A DNA stretch of 15,732 nucleotides from Chloroflexota bacterium (GTDB lineage Bacteria > Chloroflexota > Limnocylindria > Limnocylindrales > CSP1-4): NCBI GenBank assembly GCA_021812735.1, contig JAKAMV010000131.1, forward strand, positions 1-15,732, read 5' to 3'. Below are positions 8,107 to 13,948 of this stretch, one piece after another (within the stretch, counting starts at the first letter, position 1; every line of letters begins with the position of its first letter). The notes under the pieces were generated by a model. It was not told the DNA's origin. It saw nothing but the letters and a program-made list of their open reading frames with translations, and did no database searches. The position numbers and the translations under genes are program-made.

Positions 8107-8532
8107 TCAGCCCGAGGCGCCGTCACCGCGCACGGAGACGACGAGCAGCAGGAACCCGGTCTCCACCACATCGACGCCCGCGATGAGCAGCGCCGCCACG
8201 ATGGGCATGGGGCTGCCCAGCAGCCAGCCCGCCGCCGCCGAGATCGCGGCCACGGCCAGGAACACGAAGCGGACGCCGCGGATCAGGATCGCGAGGTCGC
8301 GACCCTCCGCTGCGCCCTGCGGCGTCCGGCGGCCCGCCTCGAGGCGCGCGATCGCCTCCGCGAGCAGCCGCAGCGCGGCGAGGACCATGACCGCGACGAG
8401 TGCGGCACGAGCGAGCGCCGGCGGACCGGCGATCGCGGAGACGAGCTGTGCGTTCCAGCCGGCGATGGTGCCGGCGGCGAGCGCCGCCACGCCGGCCAGC
8501 ACCCACGCCACCCGCAGGTCGCGCCGGCTCAT
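8107..8532 (-). CDS. Small integral membrane protein of unknown function
   Basis: A 141-residue protein with four predicted membrane helices: VAWVLAGVAALAAGTIAGW near the start, then a helix around ALVAVMVLAALRLLAEAI, a third around GVRFVFLAVAAISAAAGWLLG and a fourth around IVAALLIAGVDVVETGFLLLVVS. The loop between helices 2 and 3 is charged (EAGRRTPQGAAEGRD). I recognise no family. The start ATG at 8532 overlaps the TGA of the upstream JAMM gene as ATGA, and GAGGG (8543-8539) lies six bases before it, so translation is probably coupled. A longer in-frame reading starting at 8739 runs through the JAMM gene in another frame and is arginine-rich, so it is rejected. The tight coupling suggests that it acts together with the JAMM-like protein, perhaps as anchor or substrate; this is inference. 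Confidence 0.75.
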   Translation of the reverse strand: MSRRDLRVAWVLAGVAALAAGTIAGWNAQLVSAIAGPPALARAALVAVMVLAALRLLAEAIARLEAGRRTPQGAAEGRDLAILIRGVRFVFLAVAAISAAAGWLLGSPMPIVAALLIAGVDVVETGFLLLVVSVRGDGASG

Positions 8533-8975
8533 GCGGCGCCCTCGGCCCGGTCGCCGACGATCTCGAGCGCCAGCTCGGTGGCGGCGCCATTCACGATGCG
8601 CCAGGCGCGCAGGCCCGGAGCGGGACCGTCCCCGGCCAGCGAGACCAGCAGGTAGACGGCTGTCGGCCACGCCGCCTCGCCGATGTCGGTCGATGAGGGC
8701 ACGGCGGGCGTCCGGACGTGCGAGTGGACCACGCCCCACAGCTCCTCGCCGGTGCGGTCCAGCTCCGCGAGGACGCGCAGCAGGTCGTCGCGGTGCACGA
8801 GGTAGCGCGACGGCGAGGCGGCCGCGTTGCGGCAGGCGATGTAGCGCCGGGCCGTGCCGCCGTCGGCAGCCAGCGCGGAGCCCACGACCAGGCCACAGGC
8901 CTCGTTGGGACGCTCAGCGTCGGCGTGGCGGGCGATGGCCTCGGCGACGGCACGCGGGACGCGGACGGCGGTCAA
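8529..8975 (-). CDS. JAMM/MPN+ (Mov34-type) metallopeptidase, TTG start
   Basis: A 148-residue single-domain JAB/MPN+ protein. The zinc motif is complete: E25 in NEACGLVVG, then H84-S-H86 followed by seven residues, S94 and D97 (HSHVRTPAVPSSTD). This is the HxH-x7-S-x2-D signature of the family that removes ubiquitin-like proteins. Bacterial stand-alone members include Mec+, which cleaves the sulfur-carrier CysO-cysteine adduct in mycobacteria, and other members processing ThiS/MoaD-like proteins. No ubiquitin-like sulfur carrier is seen in the window, so the substrate is open. The start is TTG at 8975, supported by GAGGG (8987-8983) seven bases upstream and by the lack of an upstream ATG or GTG before the sufU stop 27 nt away. 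It lies between sufU and a membrane protein gene whose start overlaps its stop. The context points to sulfur transfer or Fe-S related chemistry. Confidence 0.9.
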   Translation of the reverse strand: MTAVRVPRAVAEAIARHADAERPNEACGLVVGSALAADGGTARRYIACRNAAASPSRYLVHRDDLLRVLAELDRTGEELWGVVHSHVRTPAVPSSTDIGEAAWPTAVYLLVSLAGDGPAPGLRAWRIVNGAATELALEIVGDRAEGAA

Positions 8976-9002
8976 GGGGCGGCCCTCGTGGGGAGCGTGG
9001 GG

Positions 9003-9398
9003 TCAGCCGGCGTCCTTTGCCAGCGGCTTGGCGCCGATGTCGTCGAGGAGGTGCTGCAGCGAGTCGAAGCTGAGCATGGCGCACTTGAGGCGCGCCGGGC
9101 TGACCTCGATGCCCAGCAGGTCGAGCAGGTCGGCCGCGCCGAACCTCGCCACCTCGCTGACCGGCTTGCCCCGGATCTCGTCGGTGAGCAGGGACGCCGA
9201 GGCCTGGCTGATGGCGCAACCGCGACCCGTGAAGCCGACGCCGGTCACGATCCCGCCCTCCACCTGGATCTGCATCGTGATCCGGTCGCCGCACAGCGGG
9301 TTGGCGCCCTCGTAGCTGGCGGTGGGCTGCTCGAGCACGCCGAAGTTGTGGGGGTGCCGATAGTGCTCGAGGATGTAGTCGCGGTAGAGATCGTCCAT
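9003..9398 (-). CDS. sufU: SufU-type Fe-S cluster assembly scaffold / sulfur-transfer protein
   Basis: A 131-residue protein of the SufU/IscU family. It has the three conserved cysteines C36 (PLCGD, with D38), C61 (GRGCAISQASASLL) and C106 (ARLKCAML), which form the zinc or cluster site. The GCAIS.ASAS block and Lys rather than His before the third Cys are SufU-like. SufU accepts sulfur from the cysteine desulfurase SufS; sufS, sufB, sufC and sufD are not in this window. The gap between C61 and C106 is 44 residues. As recalled from the family, Bacillus and mycobacterial SufU have about 60, so the usual SufU insertion is mostly missing. The start ATG at 9398 is set by where similarity begins (MDDLYRDYILEHYRHP); GAGGG (9406-9402) is only three bases away. 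It is the first gene of a leftward cluster with the JAMM gene and shares a 361-bp divergent region with the ABC importer. Confidence 0.92.
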   Translation of the reverse strand: MDDLYRDYILEHYRHPHNFGVLEQPTASYEGANPLCGDRITMQIQVEGGIVTGVGFTGRGCAISQASASLLTDEIRGKPVSEVARFGAADLLDLLGIEVSPARLKCAMLSFDSLQHLLDDIGAKPLAKDAG

Positions 9399-9408
9399 GG
9401 GCCCTCGG

Positions 9409-9414
9409 AGTGTA
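9409..9414 (-). promoter_or_regulatory. -10 box (TACACT) for sufU
   Basis: Read on the minus strand, TACACT at 9414-9409 is a good -10 element. Initiation about 7 nt downstream would leave a leader of only about 4 nt before the sufU ATG at 9398, so the transcript would be nearly leaderless. No clear -35 hexamer is visible 16-18 nt upstream. Confidence 0.4.
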
Positions 9415-9492
9415 GCGCTGACGCCGCGAAGGTCGCCCCGCGTCCCCCGGCGGGCCGGCTGCCGGGATCGTGGTGCCAACTGACGCCGGGCG

Positions 9493-9510
9493 CGAGGCGG
9501 CGCAGCCTCG
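9493..9510. repeat. Inverted repeat in the divergent intergenic region
   Basis: CGAGGC (9493-9498) and GCCTCG (9505-9510) form a perfect 6-bp stem around a 6-nt loop. It lies about 80 nt upstream of the sufU -10 box and about 80 nt upstream of the -10 candidate of the ABC operon. It could be an operator or simply a GC-rich coincidence. Confidence 0.25.
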
Positions 9511-9589
9511 ATGGCCCAGGCCGATGCGCCGGGGCTCTCGTTTTCGGGCCGTTAACCCGATTCAGTGCGCACGTCGCGTGCCGGGGCCG

Positions 9590-9595
9590 TAGTAT
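9590..9595 (+). promoter_or_regulatory. Possible -10 box (TAGTAT) of the ABC importer operon
   Basis: TAGTAT at 9590-9595 is the best -10-like hexamer before the solute-binding protein gene. No good -35 is found 16-18 nt upstream, which would fit an activator-dependent promoter. The leader would be about 155 nt. The box overlaps the left arm of an inverted repeat and directly precedes the phased CAAC repeats. Confidence 0.35.
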
Positions 9596-9629
9596 CCAAC
9601 ACGCAACGTTGGATCAACGCGGGGTCAAC
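9594..9629. promoter_or_regulatory. Compound operator candidate: inverted repeats plus 11-bp phased CAAC repeats
   Basis: Several overlapping symmetries occur in 36 bp. ATCCAAC (9594-9600) and GTTGGAT (9608-9614) are perfect inverted arms seven bases apart. CAACGTTG (9604-9611) is an 8-bp palindrome. CGTTG-GAT-CAACG spans 9607-9619. CAAC occurs on the same strand at 9604, 9615 and 9626, exactly 11 bp apart, and the last two belong to the heptads GATCAAC (9612-9618) and GGTCAAC (9623-9629). Direct repeats of one helical turn are the arrangement bound by PhoB/OmpR-family regulators. The left arm overlaps the TAGTAT -10 candidate, so repression is possible. No regulator gene lies next to it. Confidence 0.45.
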
Positions 9630-9717
9630 ACCGCGTGGTCCGCGGGCTGCCGGGGGCGTCCCTGCTACTCCGGCAACGCTCCGGCCCTCGGGCTCGTTCT
9701 GCCGGCGCCCAGGGCTA

Positions 9718-9742
9718 GCCGTCACGGCCGACGGGATCGGCC
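9718..9742 (+). promoter_or_regulatory. Overlapping leader hairpins just before the binding-protein Shine-Dalgarno
   Basis: GGCCGA (9726-9731) and TCGGCC (9737-9742) form a perfect 6-bp stem with a 5-nt loop, ending two bases before GGAGGA (9745-9750). A competing 4-bp stem, GCCG (9718-9721) with CGGC (9725-9728), uses some of the same bases, so only one can form at a time. A further stem, CCGCG-TGGTC-CGCGG, lies at 9631-9645. The short stems make switching uncertain; a stabilising leader structure is the simpler reading. Confidence 0.3.
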
Positions 9743-9759
9743 ATGGAGGAGAGACACGC

Positions 9760-10977
9760 ATGGAGATGAAGTCACGGCTGATCACCGCCGCGGCGGTGGT
9801 CGGCCTCGTCGTGACCGCCTGCAGCGGCACCACCGCAACCGCTTCGCCCGCCTCGCAGGCACCGGCCTCGCAGGCCGCCACCTCGCAGGCCCCGGCCTCG
9901 CAGGCCCCGGCCTCGCAGGCTGCCGCGAGCGGCAGCGCCGCCGCGGTTGACTGGAAGACGCTCACCTCGGCCGCGGCCGCGGGCGGCGTCGACGCCGTCT
10001 GCGCGCAGGGCAAGGTCGAGGGCCAGGTCAACCTGATCGCGACGCCGCCCGACTGGGCGAACTACGGCCAGATGATCACCGACTTCCAGACCAAGTACGG
10101 GATCAAGGTCCAGTCCGACCAGCCGGACGCCGACAGCCAGACCGAGATCAACACCGCCCAGCAGCTGGCCGGCACCGGCCGCCAGCCGGACATCTTCGAC
10201 CTCGGCACTGTGGTGGCCCTGGCGAATACCGCCCAGTACGCTCCGTATCAGCCGGCGACGTGGGGCGACATCCCGGACGCCAACAAGGAGTCCACGGGGC
10301 TCTGGATCAACAACTACACCGGCTTCGAGACGATCAGCTACGACGCGTCGCTGGGGACCATCACCAAGGTTGCGGACCTCACGAACCCGGCGTTCAAGGG
10401 CAAGGTCGCGCTCAACGGCGATCCGCTCAAGGCCGCGGCCGGCTTCAACGGCGTCGTCTTGGCTGCGCTCGCCAACGGCGGCTCGGCCGACAACATCGCC
10501 CCCGGCGTCGCCTTCTTCAAGCACCTCCACGACATCGGCAACCTCATCCCGGTCGACCCGGATCCCGGCACGATCGCCGCGGGCACGACCCCGATCGTGA
10601 TCGACTGGACGTACAACGAGGGTGGCCTCGTGTCCACGCTCGCGCCGAAGGGCATCACCTGGAAGCTCGTCGTCCCGACCGACGCCCCGCCGGTCGCCTC
10701 CTACTACAACGAGGCGATCAACAAGGACGCGGCACACCCGGCCGCGGCCCGCTGCTGGGAGGAGTACGTCTTCTCCGACGCCGGCCAGAACACCTGGCTC
10801 AAGGGCTTCGCCCTGCCGGTCCGCCTGGCGGCCATGCAGAAGGCCGGCACCGTCGACGCCGCGGCGCTCGCCGCCGTGAACGCGCCGACGACCCCTCCGG
10901 TCCAGCTGACCCCGGACCAGATCAACACCGCCAAGACCTACCTCCAGGCCAACTGGAACTTCATTACGATCAAATAG
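9760..10977 (+). CDS. ABC transporter substrate-binding lipoprotein
   Basis: A 405-residue extracellular solute-binding protein. A lipoprotein signal peptide (MEMKSRLITAAAVVGLVVTAC) ends in the lipobox VTAC with C21 as lipid anchor. Residues 31-55 are a low-complexity linker of five SQA[PA]-type pentads. The binding domain follows from about residue 60 (for example PPDWANYGQMITDFQTKYGI and PDIFDLGTVVALANTAQYAP). It resembles the type II cluster of binding proteins for polyamines, ferric iron or aminoethylphosphonate (SBP_bac_6/8-like); the ligand cannot be read. C81 and C332 could pair in a disulfide. The ATG at 9760 has GGAGGA nine bases upstream, and the signal peptide begins right there; an upstream in-frame start at 9565 would disrupt it. 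It is first in an operon with two permeases, an ATPase and an FAD oxidoreductase. On the outer face it would deliver substrate to the permeases. Confidence 0.93.
   Translation: MEMKSRLITAAAVVGLVVTACSGTTATASPASQAPASQAATSQAPASQAPASQAAASGSAAAVDWKTLTSAAAAGGVDAVCAQGKVEGQVNLIATPPDWANYGQMITDFQTKYGIKVQSDQPDADSQTEINTAQQLAGTGRQPDIFDLGTVVALANTAQYAPYQPATWGDIPDANKESTGLWINNYTGFETISYDASLGTITKVADLTNPAFKGKVALNGDPLKAAAGFNGVVLAALANGGSADNIAPGVAFFKHLHDIGNLIPVDPDPGTIAAGTTPIVIDWTYNEGGLVSTLAPKGITWKLVVPTDAPPVASYYNEAINKDAAHPAAARCWEEYVFSDAGQNTWLKGFALPVRLAAMQKAGTVDAAALAAVNAPTTPPVQLTPDQINTAKTYLQANWNFITIK
9851..9925 (+). repeat. Five 15-bp tandem repeats encoding the SQAP linker
   Basis: CCTCGCAGGC recurs at 9851, 9866, 9881, 9896 and 9911, exactly 15 bp apart, with variable last five bases. 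In frame this encodes five pentads of the form A/T-S-Q-A-P/A between the lipid anchor and the binding domain. Such in-frame repeats can gain or lose units without frameshift. Confidence 0.9.
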
Positions 10978-11008
10978 GCCCATCGTTGAGTCGCCCGGTG
11001 GCGCACGC

Positions 11009-11932
11009 ATGACCGATCTGGTCAGCGCGCCGACGACAACGTCGCCGGGAGTCGGCTCCGCTCATGGCGGGGCCGACTCCGGCCGCGCCCGGCGCGTCGG
11101 GAACTACGCCGGGTTGCTTCCCTTCCACGTCTATGTCCTGATCTTCCTGGTCGCTCCGACGGTCATCGTGACCATGGGAGCGTTCAGCACGTCCGGCGGC
11201 GGATTCACCCTCGACAATCTCAGGGCGATCGTCACCCGTCACGACTTCATGGACGCCTTCGTGGCGTCGATCGAGCTCTCGGCCGTGACGGCGATCGGGG
11301 GCGCGATCTTCGGGGGCCTGCTCGCGTGGGCGGTCGTCCGTGGCGACCCGGACGGGCTCTTCCGCCAGCTCGTGATCGCCGGGGCCGGCGTGCTCGCCCA
11401 GTTCGGCGGCGTCATGCTCGCCTTCGCCTTCTTCGCGACCGTTGGCCCGAGAGGCTTCGTGAGCCAGCTCTTCGCGAGCGCCGCCCATCTGAACCTGGAC
11501 CCGTTGTGGCTCTACAGCCTCACGGGTCTCGGAGTCGTGTACACGTATTTCCAGATCCCGCTGATGCTCATCGTCTTCCTGCCCTCGCTCGACGGCCTGC
11601 GCCAGGAGTGGTACGACGCGTCGGCCAGCCTGGGCGGGGGCGCGTGGGCCTTCTGGCGTTACGTCGGCGGGCCGATCCTGGCACCGAGCTTCCTCGGGGC
11701 GCTGCTCCTGCTGTTCACCAACGCCTTCTCGGCCTACGCGACCGCGGCGGCGATCATCAGCCAGGGCTGCACCCTCGTCACGCTGCAGATCGCCTGCCAG
11801 ATGCAGAGCGAGATCATCCTCGGCCAGGAGAACGTCGGCAAGGCGCTCGCGCTCGGGATGATCGTCATCGTCTCCGCGGTGATGGCCATCTACGCGCTCA
11901 TCCAGCGGCGTGCGTCGAGGTGGGCGAAGTGA
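11009..11932 (+). CDS. ABC transporter permease, PotB/PhnU-like
   Basis: A 307-residue inner-membrane permease of the binding-protein-dependent importer superfamily. Six helices are visible, starting with LLPFHVYVLIFLVAPTVIV and ending with ALALGMIVIVSAVMAIYALI. The EAA loop that contacts the ATPase reads EWYDASASLGGGAWAFWRYV, followed by GGPIL. The first 30 residues are polar and contain the coding region of a very stable hairpin (11048-11080). The ATG at 11009 lies 31 nt after the binding-protein stop; its Shine-Dalgarno is poor (GGTGG), so initiation may be weak. The stop codon overlaps the GTG start of the second permease. By family and order this is the first of two permeases that form the channel. 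Substrate unknown. Confidence 0.93.
   Translation: MTDLVSAPTTTSPGVGSAHGGADSGRARRVGNYAGLLPFHVYVLIFLVAPTVIVTMGAFSTSGGGFTLDNLRAIVTRHDFMDAFVASIELSAVTAIGGAIFGGLLAWAVVRGDPDGLFRQLVIAGAGVLAQFGGVMLAFAFFATVGPRGFVSQLFASAAHLNLDPLWLYSLTGLGVVYTYFQIPLMLIVFLPSLDGLRQEWYDASASLGGGAWAFWRYVGGPILAPSFLGALLLLFTNAFSAYATAAAIISQGCTLVTLQIACQMQSEIILGQENVGKALALGMIVIVSAVMAIYALIQRRASRWAK
11048..11080 (+). promoter_or_regulatory. Strong intragenic RNA hairpin at the start of the first permease gene
   Basis: The left arm GGAGTCGGCTCCGC (11048-11061) pairs with the right arm GCGGGGCCGACTCC (11067-11080) over 14 bp, with a single G-U wobble and a 5-nt loop (TCATG). It begins 70 nt after the binding-protein stop and 39 nt inside the permease gene. 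No T-run follows, so it is not an intrinsic terminator. A structure in this place could protect the 3' end of the binding-protein message and limit permease expression. Confidence 0.6.
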
Positions 11933-12819
11933 CCACGCCCCTGGGGCCGCTGGGGGGCACCGCCCCTCAGGGCGGCGCGCTCGATGCGCGTCCGCCGAGG
12001 AGCCTCCGACGGCAGCGCCGGCCGATGGGCCAGCGCGTCGCCCGGCTGCTGGTCCTCGTCATCGTGCTCGGATACCTGATCCTGCCGCTGTACGGGATGG
12101 TCGAGTTCTCGACTCGGGGCGACTACGGCAGCCGAAGCCTCGCCTCGTACGCGGCGATCTTCTCCTACCCGGACATGATCACGGGCATCACGAACTCGCT
12201 CGAGATCGCGGTCCTGACTGTGGTCGGGATGCTGGTCCTGCTCGTCCCGACGATGGTCTGGACGGTGGTCCGCGTGCCGCGGATGCGGCGGGTCGTCGAG
12301 TTCCTGTGCCTGCTGCCGCTGGCCATCCCGGCGATCGTCCTCGTCGTCGGCATCGCCCCGCTCTACCAGTGGATGGGCCAGCACCTCGGGGCGGTCGGCG
12401 CGTCGCCGCTGACGCTGACCCTGATCGACATCATCCTGGTCCTGCCCTACTCGTACCGCGCGATCGACTCGAGCCTGCGGTCGATCGACACGGCAACGCT
12501 CGCCGACGCAGCGCGCAGCCTCGGGGCGAGCTGGCCGCGCACGATCCTGCAAGTGATCGTGCCCAACATCCGGGGAGGCGTCCTGTCGGCTGCGGTCTTG
12601 GCGATCGCGCTCGTGCTCGGCGAGTACACGATCTCGTCGCTGCTGTCCTTCAACACGCTGCAGGTCGTCATCTTCCTGCTCGGCAAGCGAGACCCGTACG
12701 TCTCGGTCGCGGTGTCGTTCTCGGCCCTGCTGTTCGGGTTCATCCTGCTGTTCGTCATCTCCCGCTTCGCCCCGGGTGCCGGCAGTCGCGCTGGGCGGGC
12801 CGTCGAGGAGCCTTCCTGA
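11929..12819 (+). CDS. ABC transporter permease, PotC/PhnV-like
   Basis: A 296-residue second permease subunit with six predicted helices: VARLLVLVIVLGYLILPLYG near residue 40, then SLEIAVLTVVGMLVLLVPTM, VEFLCLLPLAIPAIVLVVGI, LTLIDIILVLPYSYRAI, VLSAAVLAIALVLGEYTIS, and AVSFSALLFGFILLFVI at the end. The EAA motif is TLADAARSLGASWPRTILQV with IVPN after it, a canonical coupling loop. The GTG start at 11929 overlaps the TGA of the first permease (GTGA), and GAGGTGG (11917-11923) is a suitable ribosome-binding site, so translation is coupled. The open frame extends back to 11326 inside the first permease gene, but that part is a shadow of it. The stop overlaps the ATPase start by one base. Together with the first permease it would form the membrane channel of a heterodimeric importer. 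Confidence 0.94.
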   Translation: MTTPLGPLGGTAPQGGALDARPPRSLRRQRRPMGQRVARLLVLVIVLGYLILPLYGMVEFSTRGDYGSRSLASYAAIFSYPDMITGITNSLEIAVLTVVGMLVLLVPTMVWTVVRVPRMRRVVEFLCLLPLAIPAIVLVVGIAPLYQWMGQHLGAVGASPLTLTLIDIILVLPYSYRAIDSSLRSIDTATLADAARSLGASWPRTILQVIVPNIRGGVLSAAVLAIALVLGEYTISSLLSFNTLQVVIFLLGKRDPYVSVAVSFSALLFGFILLFVISRFAPGAGSRAGRAVEEPS

Positions 12820-13895
12820 TGACCACCGCGAGTCCGAGCCCTGCGGCGACTGGCCACGGCGTCGCCGTCGTGTTCGACGACATGCATCGCTGGTACGGCC
12901 CCGTGCACGCTCTCCAAGGGCTGTCCATCGACATCGCCCCCGGCGAGCTGGTCGCGCTGCTCGGCCCCTCGGGCTGCGGCAAGACGACGGCCCTGCGGGC
13001 CCTCGGCGGGCTCGACGAGGTGGACCAGGGCCGCATCCTGGTGGGCGGCAAGGACATCACCGGCGCGCCCGCCAACAAGCGGAACATGGGGATCGTGTTC
13101 CAGGCGTACAGCCTGTTCCCCAACATGACCGCCCTGGACAACGTGGGCTACGGACTGCGGCTCCGCGGCATGGACGCGGGCAAGCGCAAGAGGAAGGCGC
13201 AGGACACGCTCGACCTCGTCGGGCTGGGCGACCAGGCGCGCAAGTACCCGCACCAGATGTCCGGCGGCCAGCAGCAGCGCGTCGCGCTCGCCCGGGCGCT
13301 GGCGATCGAGCCGAGCGTGCTGCTCCTCGACGAGCCGCTGTCCGCGCTCGACGCCAAGGTCCGCCGCCAGCTGCGCGAGGAGATCCGGCGCATCCAGATC
13401 ATGGTCGGCATCACGACCCTGTTCGTGACCCACGACCAGGAGGAGGCCCTCGCGATGGGCGACCGCGTCGGCGTCATGTCGCAGGGCCGCCTGGAGCAGA
13501 TCGCCGAGCCGGCCGAGCTGTACGACCGCCCCAAGACGAGGTTCGTGGCCGAGTTCGTGGGCCTCACCAACCGCATCCCGGGCGTCGTCGACAACGGCGC
13601 CGTCGACGTGCTGGGGGCACGCGTGCCGCTGCTGCCGGGTGGCGCGGAGCAGGGCCGGGTCGGGGCGCTGGTGCGACCGGAGAACATCCACCTGGCGCCG
13701 GCCGAGGACGGCATCGGACGGGTGCTCGCGGTCAGCTTCCTCGGCTCGCTGTGCCGGGCCCAGGTCGCGCTGCCCGACGAGACCATCGTCGTCGCCCAGA
13801 TGGCGGCCGCTGATTCGACCGGTCTGTACCCGGGCGTCATGGTGGCCGTGAAGGTGCTCCCGGCGCCTGTCTTCACGGTCGCCGACGAGCCGTAG
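12819..13895 (+). CDS. ABC transporter ATP-binding protein, PotA-like with TOBE domain
   Basis: A 358-residue nucleotide-binding subunit that powers the importer. Walker A is GPSGCGKTT at 49-57, the Q-loop glutamine is Q95 (VFQAYSLFPNMT), the signature is MSGGQQQRVALARAL from about 147, Walker B is VLLLDEP with D171-E172, and the switch histidine is H205 (FVTHDQEEA). The C-terminal part (about 240-358) contains PKTRFVAEFVGLTNRIPG and the RPENIHL block typical of the TOBE regulatory domain of polyamine/iron/phosphonate-type ATPases. ATG 12819 shares one base with the previous stop (TGATG), with GAGGAG (12805-12810) eight bases upstream. All catalytic motifs are intact. The next gene starts 53 nt downstream. 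It is cytoplasmic, bound to the EAA loops of the two permeases. Confidence 0.96.
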   Translation: MTTASPSPAATGHGVAVVFDDMHRWYGPVHALQGLSIDIAPGELVALLGPSGCGKTTALRALGGLDEVDQGRILVGGKDITGAPANKRNMGIVFQAYSLFPNMTALDNVGYGLRLRGMDAGKRKRKAQDTLDLVGLGDQARKYPHQMSGGQQQRVALARALAIEPSVLLLDEPLSALDAKVRRQLREEIRRIQIMVGITTLFVTHDQEEALAMGDRVGVMSQGRLEQIAEPAELYDRPKTRFVAEFVGLTNRIPGVVDNGAVDVLGARVPLLPGGAEQGRVGALVRPENIHLAPAEDGIGRVLAVSFLGSLCRAQVALPDETIVVAQMAAADSTGLYPGVMVAVKVLPAPVFTVADEP

Positions 13896-13948
13896 CCGCG
13901 GCCCTCGCCTCCAACCCGCCCCCGCGTCCCAGCTGAGGTCCTCCCGCC

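Noticed and set aside
9565..9759. Longer N-terminus for the binding lipoprotein
   Set aside because: It would put a long arginine-containing stretch before the signal peptide, and the ATG at 9760 has a very good Shine-Dalgarno.
9615..9759. Known riboswitch in the leader of the ABC operon
   Set aside because: I could not match the conserved core of any class I know (TPP, cobalamin, SAM, glycine, guanidine and others).
11326..11928. Longer N-terminus for the second permease
   Set aside because: This part overlaps the first permease in another frame and is Arg/Pro-rich; the GTG at 11929 has a ribosome-binding site and precedes the first membrane helix.
9760..13895. Naming the importer as a phosphonate or polyamine transporter
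   Set aside because: The superfamily assignment is clear but no residue pattern that I can read separates ligands, so gene symbols were left empty.
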